A stretch of 64,000 nt of DNA from Bacillota bacterium (GTDB taxonomy: Bacteria; Bacillota; Clostridia; Lachnospirales; Lachnospiraceae): NCBI GenBank assembly GCA_023423335.1, contig JAFAFU010000030.1:124001-188000 (forward strand). The letters are read 5' to 3'. Below are positions 52,225 through 61,100 of the stretch, one piece after another (position 1 is the stretch's first letter; every line of letters starts with the position of its first letter). Below the pieces are notes generated by a model. That model saw only the letters and a list, made by a program, of their open reading frames with translations, made no database searches and was not told the DNA's origin. The translations under genes were made by a program, and so were the position numbers.

Positions 52225-52262
52225 GCATTATTCATTATAATGCAAATAATACATACTGTCAA
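52225..52262 (-). promoter_or_regulatory. Consensus promoter with overlapping palindromic operator
   Basis: The minus strand has perfect TTGACA (52262-52257), a 17-bp spacer and perfect TATAAT (52239-52234). GCATTATT (52225-52232) and AATAATAC (52245-52252) form an inverted repeat with a 12-bp spacer centred on the -10 box. This fits autorepression by the YtrA-type protein encoded 16 bp downstream. Confidence 0.75.
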
Positions 52263-52367
52263 GTTATTCGTAAGAAAAAAGTATGGCTTGCAGTCTGTCA
52301 ACCACATCCATACTTTCCGATAAACTCTTATATTCTGCAGGTATCTTTATGATACCCATATATTCAT

Positions 52368-53108
52368 TTACACATTCGCCGTAACGGTCTTCCCATTCGT
52401 CTCAAAGATGGCTTTAACCTTCTTAAGCATTTCCTTGTCGGGTTCCTTCGTATCGGCAAGCTTATATTCCAGTCCAAGCTCCTTCCACTTATATTCCCCC
52501 ATCTTATGGAATGCCAGAAGCTCGATCTTCTCCACATTCGGGTATTGGTCCAGATGCTCTGACAGTTTTTTCACGCTGTCCAGGTTATCTGTCAGCTGCG
52601 GAACCAGTACGTATCGGACCCAGGTCCGGATATCCTTCTCCTTAAGGTAATCTAAAAACTTCAAGGTGGGGGATAAGGAAACTCCGGTCACTGTTTTATA
52701 TACGACGGGATCATAATTTTTGATATCCAGCAATACCAGATCCGTGTATTCCAGTAATTCTTTCACATAATCATTCCAGATAAACCCTGAGGTATCAAGC
52801 GCAATTGAAATTCCCTGTTTTTTGCACAGCTTACTTACCTCCAGCAAAAATTCCGCCTGCAATAAGGGCTCTCCACCGGTAAAGGTAACCCCTCCGCCGG
52901 AGAACTGCATATAGGACTTATACTGAATTATTTCCTCCGTCAGCTGTTCCGGGGTATATTCCTTCCCTTTCGCCGTATCCCAGGTGTCCGGATTATGGCA
53001 GAACTGGCATCGCAACGGACACCCCTGCAGAAATACAACAAAGCGTATCCCAGGTCCGTCTACGGTTCCCAGACTCTCCAGGGAATGGATTCGTCCGATT
53101 TTATCCAT
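52368..53108 (-). CDS. pflA: Pyruvate formate-lyase activating enzyme (radical SAM)
   Basis: The protein has 246 residues from ATG 53108, which follows GGTGGAG. The radical SAM cluster motif is CPLRCQFC (Cys-x3-Cys-x2-Cys) followed by HNPDTWD. The SAM-binding GGE motif is in VTFTGGEPLLQ and a later conserved DIKNYDP is present. It installs the glycyl radical on PflB. It lies about 100 bp downstream of pflB on the same strand. Confidence 0.96.
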   Translation of the reverse strand: MDKIGRIHSLESLGTVDGPGIRFVVFLQGCPLRCQFCHNPDTWDTAKGKEYTPEQLTEEIIQYKSYMQFSGGGVTFTGGEPLLQAEFLLEVSKLCKKQGISIALDTSGFIWNDYVKELLEYTDLVLLDIKNYDPVVYKTVTGVSLSPTLKFLDYLKEKDIRTWVRYVLVPQLTDNLDSVKKLSEHLDQYPNVEKIELLAFHKMGEYKWKELGLEYKLADTKEPDKEMLKKVKAIFETNGKTVTANV

Positions 53109-53211
53109 AGCTCCACCGCCTTTCCGATACATGCTCTATCCATCAATCTGACGTCGTTTATAATATAATAATGCAGGCACAAGCTTTATAGGAGATAAAT
53201 TAAATCCTCTT

Positions 53212-55437
53212 TTATCTTTCATGGAAGGTTCTGTGAATCACATCCAGCTGCTGCTCACGGCTCAGCTTCACGAAGTTTACTGCATAGCCGGAAACCCGGA
53301 TGGTCAGCTGCGGGTATTTCTCCGGATGATCCATCGCATCCATCAAGGTCTCACGGTCAAAGACGTTAACATTAATATGATGGCCTCTGCTATGGAAATA
53401 TCCGTCCAGCATTCCGGCAAGATTATTCATTCTCTCTCTTTCATCCTTGCCTAATGCCTTCGGTACAATGGAGAAGGTATAGGAGATGCCGTCCTCCGCA
53501 TGCTTATAGGGCAGCTTGGCTACGGAAGCCATGGAGGCTACGGCACCCTTCTTATCCCTGCCATGCATCGGGTTTGCTCCGGGAGCAAACGGTTCTCCGG
53601 CCTTACGTCCGTCAGGAGTGCTGCCGGTCTTCTTTCCATACACCACATTGGAGGTGATTGTCAGCACGGATAAGGTATGCTTGGCTCCACGGTAAGGTTT
53701 TACCTTCCTCAGCTTATTCATAAAGCGTTCCACCAATTCTACCGCTATCTGATCCACCCGGTCATCATTATTACCAAAGGCCGGGTAATCCCCTTCAATC
53801 TCATAATCCACAGCCAGCCCGGCTTCATTGCGGATTACTTTGACCCTGGCATGCTTGATGGCAGACAGGGAATCTGCTACAACGGACAAACCGGCAATGC
53901 CGCAGGCTTCCGTACGGAGAATATTGATATCATGAAGTGCCATCTGGAGTCTTTCATAATTATATTTATCATGCATGAAATGGATCACGTTCAGGGTATT
54001 GATATACAGCTCTGACAACCAGTCAAGAGTCTGGTCGAATTTCGCCATTACCTCGTAATATTCTAAATATTCCCCGGTAACCGGTGCAAACATCGGTCCG
54101 ACCTGTTCCCCTGATTTCTCATCCTTACCGCCATTGATGGCGTACAGCAATGCCTTTGCCAGGTTGGCACGGGCTCCGAAGAACTGCATCTGCTTGCCGA
54201 TCCTCATGGCCGATACGCAGCAGGCAATTCCATAATCGTCTCCCCAGACCTCCCTCATGAGATCATCGCTCTCATACTGGATGGAGCTGGTATCGATGGA
54301 TACCTTGGAACAGAATTTCTTAAAGGGCTCCGGCAAAAATACGGACCATAAAACAGTCAGGTTGGGCTCCGGTGCAGGGCCCAGATTATACAGGGTATGA
54401 AGGACGCGGAAGCTGCTCTTTGTAACCAGGGTTCTTCCGTCAAGTCCCATTCCGCCGATGGACTCGGTTACCCAGGTGGGATCTCCGGAGAACAGATCAT
54501 TATAAGAGGGAGTCCGGAGAAAGCGGACCATTCTGAGCTTCATGACAAACTGGTCCACCAACTCCTGTACCTCCGCCTCCGTAATCCGGCCGTTCTTTAA
54601 ATCCCGCTCATAATATATATCCAGGAAGGTGGATACCCGGCCAAGACTCATGGCGGCCCCATCCTGCTCTTTAATGGCACCTAAATATGCAAAATAGGTC
54701 CATTGGGTCGCTTCAAAGGAATTTGCCGCCGGATTGCTGATATCAAACCCATAGAAAGCCGCCATTTCCTTCAGCTGTTTTAATGCCTTAATCTGCTCAG
54801 AGATTTCTTCCCTCAGACGGATATCCGGTGATTCTAAAATCGGGATCTCTAACAGCTTCTTCTCTCTCTGTTTATCCTCAATCAGGAAATCCACCCCATA
54901 TAATGCCACACGGCGGTAATCTCCGATAATTCTTCCTCTTCCATAGGCATCCGGCAAGCCGGTAATGATTCCGGTATGCCTTGCCTTCTTCATCGCATCC
55001 GTATAGGCATCAAATACTCCGTCGTTATGTGTCTTCCTGTTCTGTGTATAAATTTCTTCCGTCGTCTTGTCAAGGGAATAGCCATAAGCCTCCAGGGCAT
55101 TCTTCACAACACGAACTCCTCCGTTGGGCATAATCCCCCTCTTCAGCGGTTTGTCGGTTTGAAATCCGGCGATTACTTCGTTCTCCTTGTCCAGATATCC
55201 GGCACCAAAGGCGGTAATTGTAGACGGCTTTCCGGTCTCAACATCAATAATTCCCTTCTTATTCTCCTCTGCCATCAGTTCCTTTACCTGCTCCCACAGC
55301 TTCCGTGTCCTTGCCGTCGGTCCTGTAAGGAAGGAAGCATCTCCCTCATAGGGAGTATAATTATGCTGAATGAAGCTTCTGACGTTGATATCCGTAACCC
55401 AGCTTCCCGAATTATAGCCATACCATTCCTGTCTCAT
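53212..55437 (-). CDS. pflB: Formate C-acetyltransferase (pyruvate formate-lyase)
   Basis: The 741-residue glycyl-radical enzyme converts pyruvate and CoA to acetyl-CoA and formate. The tandem active-site cysteines Cys406-Cys407 are in GIACCVSAMR, and the radical Gly717 is in RVSGYAVNF near the C-terminus. AGAGGAGG precedes ATG 55437. The pflA gene follows. This is the central fermentative reaction of an anaerobe, and the formate is a possible substrate for an OFA-type transporter elsewhere in the window (speculative). Confidence 0.97.
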   Translation of the reverse strand: MRQEWYGYNSGSWVTDINVRSFIQHNYTPYEGDASFLTGPTARTRKLWEQVKELMAEENKKGIIDVETGKPSTITAFGAGYLDKENEVIAGFQTDKPLKRGIMPNGGVRVVKNALEAYGYSLDKTTEEIYTQNRKTHNDGVFDAYTDAMKKARHTGIITGLPDAYGRGRIIGDYRRVALYGVDFLIEDKQREKKLLEIPILESPDIRLREEISEQIKALKQLKEMAAFYGFDISNPAANSFEATQWTYFAYLGAIKEQDGAAMSLGRVSTFLDIYYERDLKNGRITEAEVQELVDQFVMKLRMVRFLRTPSYNDLFSGDPTWVTESIGGMGLDGRTLVTKSSFRVLHTLYNLGPAPEPNLTVLWSVFLPEPFKKFCSKVSIDTSSIQYESDDLMREVWGDDYGIACCVSAMRIGKQMQFFGARANLAKALLYAINGGKDEKSGEQVGPMFAPVTGEYLEYYEVMAKFDQTLDWLSELYINTLNVIHFMHDKYNYERLQMALHDINILRTEACGIAGLSVVADSLSAIKHARVKVIRNEAGLAVDYEIEGDYPAFGNNDDRVDQIAVELVERFMNKLRKVKPYRGAKHTLSVLTITSNVVYGKKTGSTPDGRKAGEPFAPGANPMHGRDKKGAVASMASVAKLPYKHAEDGISYTFSIVPKALGKDERERMNNLAGMLDGYFHSRGHHINVNVFDRETLMDAMDHPEKYPQLTIRVSGYAVNFVKLSREQQLDVIHRTFHER

Positions 55438-55480
55438 ATCAGTAGTCCTCCTCTTTTGGATAAATTAATCTTACAATCTT

Positions 55481-55510
55481 ATTGTAATTGAGATACACGG
55501 ATACTGTCAA
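55481..55510 (-). promoter_or_regulatory. Promoter of pflB
   Basis: Perfect TTGACA (55510-55505), an 18-bp spacer and TACAAT (55486-55481) lie about 45 bp before the start codon. Confidence 0.65.
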
Positions 55511-55615
55511 TAGCAAATGATAATAGTTCTCAGTACTGTTTTTACCATATTTTATTAAATATATACAAATAGGCCCTCGCAGTGTTTTTAAGGTGCACAC
55601 AGTTGTCCGCAGACA

Positions 55616-55849
55616 TCAGCTTTTGAACATCTGCGAAAGCTCCTTGAATAGCTCGAGATCTGACTCGGTCAGCTTCAGGTTGGAGCTTAAGGTCGCTCCT
55701 GAAGCCGTAATTACATTAATCTTAAAGACCGTCCCTTCCTCCAGGGCTGTCTGCCCCACCGCCTCCATAAACTTTGGAAATTTCGGGTGAGCTGCCGTGA
55801 ATTTCTCCCAAGCACTTTTTATCTTAAATATTTTCGCCGGATTAAACAT
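55616..55849 (-). CDS. Small conserved protein of unknown function
   Basis: The protein has 77 residues from ATG 55849, which is 7 bases after GGGAGA; the ATG six bases upstream touches that site. The sequence begins MFNPAKIFKIKSAWEKFTAAH and has a central VFKINVITASGATLSSNLKL strand region, then a charged helical end (ESDLELFKELSQMF). No signal peptide or membrane segment is seen. I recognise the general look of small Lachnospiraceae proteins but no named family. Confidence 0.65.
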   Translation of the reverse strand: MFNPAKIFKIKSAWEKFTAAHPKFPKFMEAVGQTALEEGTVFKINVITASGATLSSNLKLTESDLELFKELSQMFKS

Positions 55850-55961
55850 TTGCATTCTCCCATCTTTCAGTATATGTTTCGCTTCAGCATCAGAACACCA
55901 TCTTAAGGTATATTATAACTCATAGAAGCTTAATAATAACTGCCTTATCAGATTATTTTTG

Positions 55962-56426
55962 TCATAATTCTTTTCCCATACAAACCGACTCACACATACA
56001 ACAGTAGGGCCCATAATTTTCAATAATGCCGTACCCCAGCCTCTGATACAGCCCGAAAGCCCCCTGCAATATCCTTCCCGTTTCCAGGATCAGCCTCCGG
56101 TATCCCAGCTCCTTCGCCCTGATTTCCAGCCTGCTCATGAGATCTTTTGCCAGACCCCTGCCCCGATATTCCTCACGGAGAAATACCCTTTTCACCTCCG
56201 CTGCTCCTTCTGCATAGTGTTTAAAACCGGCACAGCCAATCGGCTCATCATTATCGTAGAGCAATATAACGTCATGGATATCCTCCAGGGAGTTATATTG
56301 GTTATACTGTTCCCTTTGTTTATCTCCTCCGACGATATGATTCAGGTATTTGTCCAGCAGGTCCACCAAAATAATAAAATCCTTATGATTGCCATCCGTC
56401 AGTCTATATTCCATACCCTGTTCCAA
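55962..56426 (-). CDS. GNAT family N-acetyltransferase
   Basis: The 154-residue protein has the acetyl-CoA loop VKRVFLREEYRGRGLAKDLM (motif Arg/Gln-x-x-Gly-x-Gly/Ala at RGRGLA) and the C-terminal LETGRILQGAFGLYQRLGYG. The start is TTG 56426, because AGGAGGAG lies 8 bases upstream, while the first ATG (56414) is 20 bases away. The substrate is unknown. It is transcribed alone. Confidence 0.88.
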   Translation of the reverse strand: MEQGMEYRLTDGNHKDFIILVDLLDKYLNHIVGGDKQREQYNQYNSLEDIHDVILLYDNDEPIGCAGFKHYAEGAAEVKRVFLREEYRGRGLAKDLMSRLEIRAKELGYRRLILETGRILQGAFGLYQRLGYGIIENYGPYCCMCESVCMGKEL

Positions 56427-56529
56427 TATTATTCTCCTCCTGACTTATTCAGATAATAAAGTACGATGCCTGCTCCTGCAGGGACTCCTTCCAAAAGAAC
56501 ATCTTAAGTTTATCTGCAGGGATTAATAA

Positions 56530-56559
56530 ATTATGAATAATTTCAGCATGCATTGTCAA
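56530..56559 (-). promoter_or_regulatory. Promoter of the GNAT gene
   Basis: Perfect TTGACA (56559-56554), an 18-bp spacer and CATAAT (56535-56530) stand on the minus strand. Confidence 0.55.
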
Positions 56560-56593
56560 TAGTAAATAATCCTTGGCCTGTTTTGTATTACAA

Positions 56594-56661
56594 AAGCAGT
56601 TATCCAAAACCCCCTAAGGTCATCACTGAGTACTCCTTCGGGGATTTATGAATAACTGCTT
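56594..56661 (-). terminator. 68-nt two-part hairpin after gltD
   Basis: Outer AAGCAGTTAT / ATAACTGCTT (10 bp) encloses an internal loop and an inner CCCC-AAGG / CCTT-GGGG stem with one mismatch. On the minus strand it is followed by TTTTGTAAT. It begins 20 bp past the gltD stop. Confidence 0.7.
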
Positions 56662-56680
56662 CTACATACCAATATTCATT

Positions 56681-58183
56681 TTAGGCCAGATTACTGTAGC
56701 CCATCAGCTGTTCGTCCACAGCCTTCGCCACTTCCCTGCCCTCACGGATTGCCCATACGACAAGGGACTGACCGCGGTGCATATCACCGGCCGCAAATAC
56801 TTTATCCACACTGGTGCGATATTTGCCGGTCTCCGTCTTTACATTTGTTCTGCCATCCAACTCCACTCCGAAGGCATCCGACACATAGGACTGTGTTCCC
56901 AAAAAGCCGGCCGCAATCAGAACCAGATCAATCTCTTCCTCGTATTCGCTTCCTGCGACCTCTTCCATAGAGTAACGCTTTGTCTCTTCATTATACTTAC
57001 TTTCCAGCCTGACAATCTTAACCCTGCAGACCTTTCCCTGATCGTTAACAATGAATTCCTTCACGGTCGTCCGGTAAACCCTGGGGTCCGCTCCGAAGCA
57101 GGCGATTGCCTCCTCCTGGCCATAATCCGTCTTGCAGATCTTCGGCCATTCCGGCCAGTGATTATTATCCGCCCGGGTATCCGGGGCTTTCGGCATCATT
57201 TCTAATTGAATTACGGAGGCCGCACCCTGCCTTATGGCAGTTCCGACACAATCATTCCCGGTGTCTCCGCCGCCGATTACCAGCACCTTCTTATCCTTTG
57301 CCGTTACGGTAAAGTTCTTAATCGCTGCCGCCGATGCGGTGCCTGCATCCAGCAAATTCTTTGTGGCACTCTTAAGGTAGTCCACCGCAAAATAAATTCC
57401 CTGTGCTTCCCTTCCCGGGACCTTAATATCCCTGGGATTGGAGGCGCCGCAAGCGAGTATCACGCTGTCATATTCCTTTAAAATCTTCGATGCCTTGTAA
57501 TTTCCTCCGACATCCGCACCGGTTACGAAGGTTACACCCTCCTCCTTCATGATGGCAATTCTCTGCTCAATAATATACTTCTCCAGCTTCATATTCGGAA
57601 TACCATACATCAGAAGTCCGCCCACCCGGTCGGAACGCTCAAAAACCGTTACCAGATGGCCTCTTTTATTCAGCTGGTCCGCTGCGGCGAGTCCGGCAGG
57701 TCCGGAGCCGATAACGGCAACCTTTTTCCCGGTCCGGATCTGGGGCGGCTCCGGCTTTAAATATCCCTTTTCGTAGCCGTAATCAACAATAGCACATTCA
57801 TTTTCCTTAATTGCCACCGGATTCCCGTTCAACCCGCAGGTACAGGCTGCTTCACAGGGAGCCGGACATACCCTTCCGGTAAATTCCGGAAAATTATTTG
57901 TCTTTAACAGACGGCTTAACGCCTGTTTCATGTTGCCCCGGTATACCGAGTCATTCCACTCCGGAATCAGGTTGTTTAACGGACATCCGGAGGCCATGCC
58001 TCCGATCAGAAGTCCTGACTGACAAAAGGGCACACCGCATTCCATACACCGGGCTCCCTGGCATTTCCTCTCTTCCATGGACAGAGGCTGATGGAATTCT
58101 TTAAAATGCTTGATTCTATCCTTCGGAGATAAGGAATCACTCACCGTTCTTTCATATTCCATAAATCCTGTTGGTTTACCCAT
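56681..58183 (-). CDS. gltD: Glutamate synthase small subunit (NADPH)
   Basis: The 500-residue flavoprotein passes electrons from NADPH through FAD and 4Fe-4S clusters to GltB. N-terminal cluster cysteines are in CQGARCMECGVPFCQSG and CPLNN, with CPAPCEAACTCG further on. The FAD site is VIGSGPAGLAAADQL and the NADPH site is VIGGGDTGNDC. The C-terminal FAD motif GDMHRGQSLVVWAI completes the fold. GAGGAGG precedes ATG 58183, 12 bp after gltB. Confidence 0.97.
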   Translation of the reverse strand: MGKPTGFMEYERTVSDSLSPKDRIKHFKEFHQPLSMEERKCQGARCMECGVPFCQSGLLIGGMASGCPLNNLIPEWNDSVYRGNMKQALSRLLKTNNFPEFTGRVCPAPCEAACTCGLNGNPVAIKENECAIVDYGYEKGYLKPEPPQIRTGKKVAVIGSGPAGLAAADQLNKRGHLVTVFERSDRVGGLLMYGIPNMKLEKYIIEQRIAIMKEEGVTFVTGADVGGNYKASKILKEYDSVILACGASNPRDIKVPGREAQGIYFAVDYLKSATKNLLDAGTASAAAIKNFTVTAKDKKVLVIGGGDTGNDCVGTAIRQGAASVIQLEMMPKAPDTRADNNHWPEWPKICKTDYGQEEAIACFGADPRVYRTTVKEFIVNDQGKVCRVKIVRLESKYNEETKRYSMEEVAGSEYEEEIDLVLIAAGFLGTQSYVSDAFGVELDGRTNVKTETGKYRTSVDKVFAAGDMHRGQSLVVWAIREGREVAKAVDEQLMGYSNLA

Positions 58184-58195
58184 ATGATTCCTCCT

Positions 58196-61100
58196 CTATT
58201 CCTTTCTGGTGTTGGCAAAAAATGCCTCAATCTGCGCCTGCTCGCTGCTTAAACCCTTTTCCTCCATCTGAACTATGGTCTGCAGCATTCGCCTGTAATC
58301 GTGAGGAATAATCTTTTTAAATTTCGGAAGATATTCCTTGAAATTCTCCAGGATTTCTTTGCCCTTGGCTGAATTGGTATTCTTTACGTGCTCCGTTATC
58401 ATACCCTTCAATTCCAGCACATCATATTTCTCGATCACCGCTTCAAAGGATACCATACCCTTATTCAGCTTCTTATAGAGATCGCTGTCTTCATCCAGGA
58501 CATAAGCGATACCGCCGCTCATACCGGCTGCGAAGTTTTTCCCTGTCTTGCCAAGGACTGCCACTCTGCCGCCGGTCATGTATTCACAGCCGTGATCCCC
58601 AACGCCTTCAACGACCGCCATGACGCCGGAATTACGTACACAGAAGCGTTCCCCGGCAACACCATTGATAAATGCCTTGCCACTGGTTGCTCCATAAAGG
58701 GCGACATTACCGATGATGATATTCTCATCCGCCTTAAAGGTACTTTCCTTCGGAGGATATGCAATCAGCTTGCCACCGGATAAACCTTTGCCGAAATAGT
58801 CATTGCTGTCGCCCTCCAACTCAATCGTGAGTCCCTTCGGGATGAATGCACCAAAGCTTTGGCCTCCGCTTCCATGACACTCGATCGCAAAGGTATCCTC
58901 CTTCAAATCGGTACCGCATCTTCTTGTAATCTCAGATCCCAGTATAGTGCCGAAGGTACGGTCCGTATTGGATACCTGCAATCTTACTTTCTGGCTGCGT
59001 TTATCATTCAGTTTAAGCTTATTCATTAATATTCTCTCATCCGCAGTGCTCTCCAACGCAAAATCAAAGACCTGATCCGGATCAAAATGAATGCTTTGAC
59101 CTTTATCCACGAATGGATTATTCAGTATTTTACTTAAATCAACCTTGCCTGCTCTTTCATCAAGCAGCGCTGATGACTTCCGCTTTAATAATTCTGTACG
59201 TCCGATCAGCTGGTCTAAGGAACGAACGCCTAATTTCGCCATATATTCCCGCAGCTCTTCTGCTACGAAGCGCATGAAGTTCTCCACATATTCCGGCTTT
59301 CCGCGGAAATTCTTCCGAAGCTCGGGATTTTGTGTCGCTACCCCGACCGGACAGGTATCCAGATTACAAACCCTCATCATAACACAGCCCAAGGTCACCA
59401 GAGGTGCTGTTGCAAAGCCGAATTCCTCTGCTCCGAGTAAAGCTGCGATCAATACATCCCGTCCCGTCATCAGCTTACCGTCCGTCTCGATTACCACCTT
59501 CTGGCGGAGTCCGTTCATAATCAAAGTCTGATGGGTCTCCGCAAGCCCCAGTTCCCAGGGAAGTCCTGCATTATAGATCGAGGTTCTCGGCGCCGCACCG
59601 GTTCCGCCGTCATACCCGGAGATCAGGATAACTCCTGCTCCTGCCTTGGCTACACCGGCCGCTATCGTACCGACACCGGCTTCGGAAACCAGCTTAACAG
59701 ATATTCTGGCATTCTTATTGGCATTCTTCAGATCGTAAATTAATTGGGCAAGATCCTCGATGGAATAAATATCATGGTGCGGAGGCGGGGAGATGAGTCC
59801 CACACCCGGAGTGGAATGCCTGGTTTTGGCAATCCAGGGGTATACCTTCTCCGCAGGCAGCTGTCCGCCCTCGCCCGGCTTTGCTCCCTGGGCCATTTTG
59901 ATCTGGATTTCTTTCGCGCTGACCAGATATTCCGAGGTGACTCCAAATCTTCCGGAGGCCACCTGCTTGATGGCAGAGCAGCGGTTCAAACCGTCCTCTC
60001 CGGGCTTTAAGCGTGCCAGGCTCTCGCCGCCTTCTCCGCTGTTGGACTTACCGCCCAGACGGTTCATGGCGATTGCCAATGCTTCATGGGCTTCCTTGGA
60101 GATGGAGCCATAGGACATTGCACCGGTCTTAAAGCGTTTTACAAGGGAATCTACACTTTCCACTTCTTCAATCGGGATTCCTTGATCCGGGAAATCGATC
60201 TCCAGCAGACCCCTTAAATTCACCTTTTCCTGTTCCGCAGTTACTTCCCTGGAATATTCCCTGAATATTTCATAATTGCCGGTCCGGGTGGATTGCTGAA
60301 GAAGATGGATCGTCCTCGGATTGTAAAGGTGCTCCTCTTTGCCGCTCCGGTATTTATGGGAACCACTGCTCTCCAGTGTCAGATCCGTCTCCAGGCCCAG
60401 AGGATCGAAGGCCTTGGAATGCAGCGCATCCACCTGCTTCTCCATATCCTTCAGGGTAATTCCCTCAACCCGGCTTACGGTTCCGGTAAAATATTTATTG
60501 ATGACTTCCTTACTGATGCCGATGGCTTCAAAAATTTTCGATCCCTGGTAGGATTGGATTGTTGAGATACCCATCTTTGATGCTATCTTTACGATCCCTT
60601 TGATTACAGCCTTGTTATAATCATCTACGGCTGCGTAATAGTCCTTATCCAGCATATTATTATCAATCAGCTGACGAATGGTTCCCTGTGCCAGGTACGG
60701 GTTTACCGCACAGGCGCCATAACCCAGCAGACAGGCGAAATGGTGAACTTCCCTTGGCTCCGCGCTTTCCACGATCATTGCCAATGCTGTTCTCTTTTTT
60801 GTCCGCACCAAATGCTGCTGCAGGGCGGATACCGCCAGCAGGGAAGGAATCGCCACATGGTTTTCATCCACACCCCGGTCAGACAGGATCAGGATGTTGG
60901 AGCCTTCCTTATAGGCGCGGTCCGCTTCCAGGCAAAGATGATCAATCGCTTTCTCCAGGGAGGTGTTCTTATAATAAATCATCGGAATAACTTCCACATG
61001 GAAGCCCGATTTCTTCATAGCCTTGATTTTTAACAGGTCCGTATTGGTCAAAATCGGATTGTTGATCTTTAATACCTTACAATTTTCTGCCTTCTCTTCC

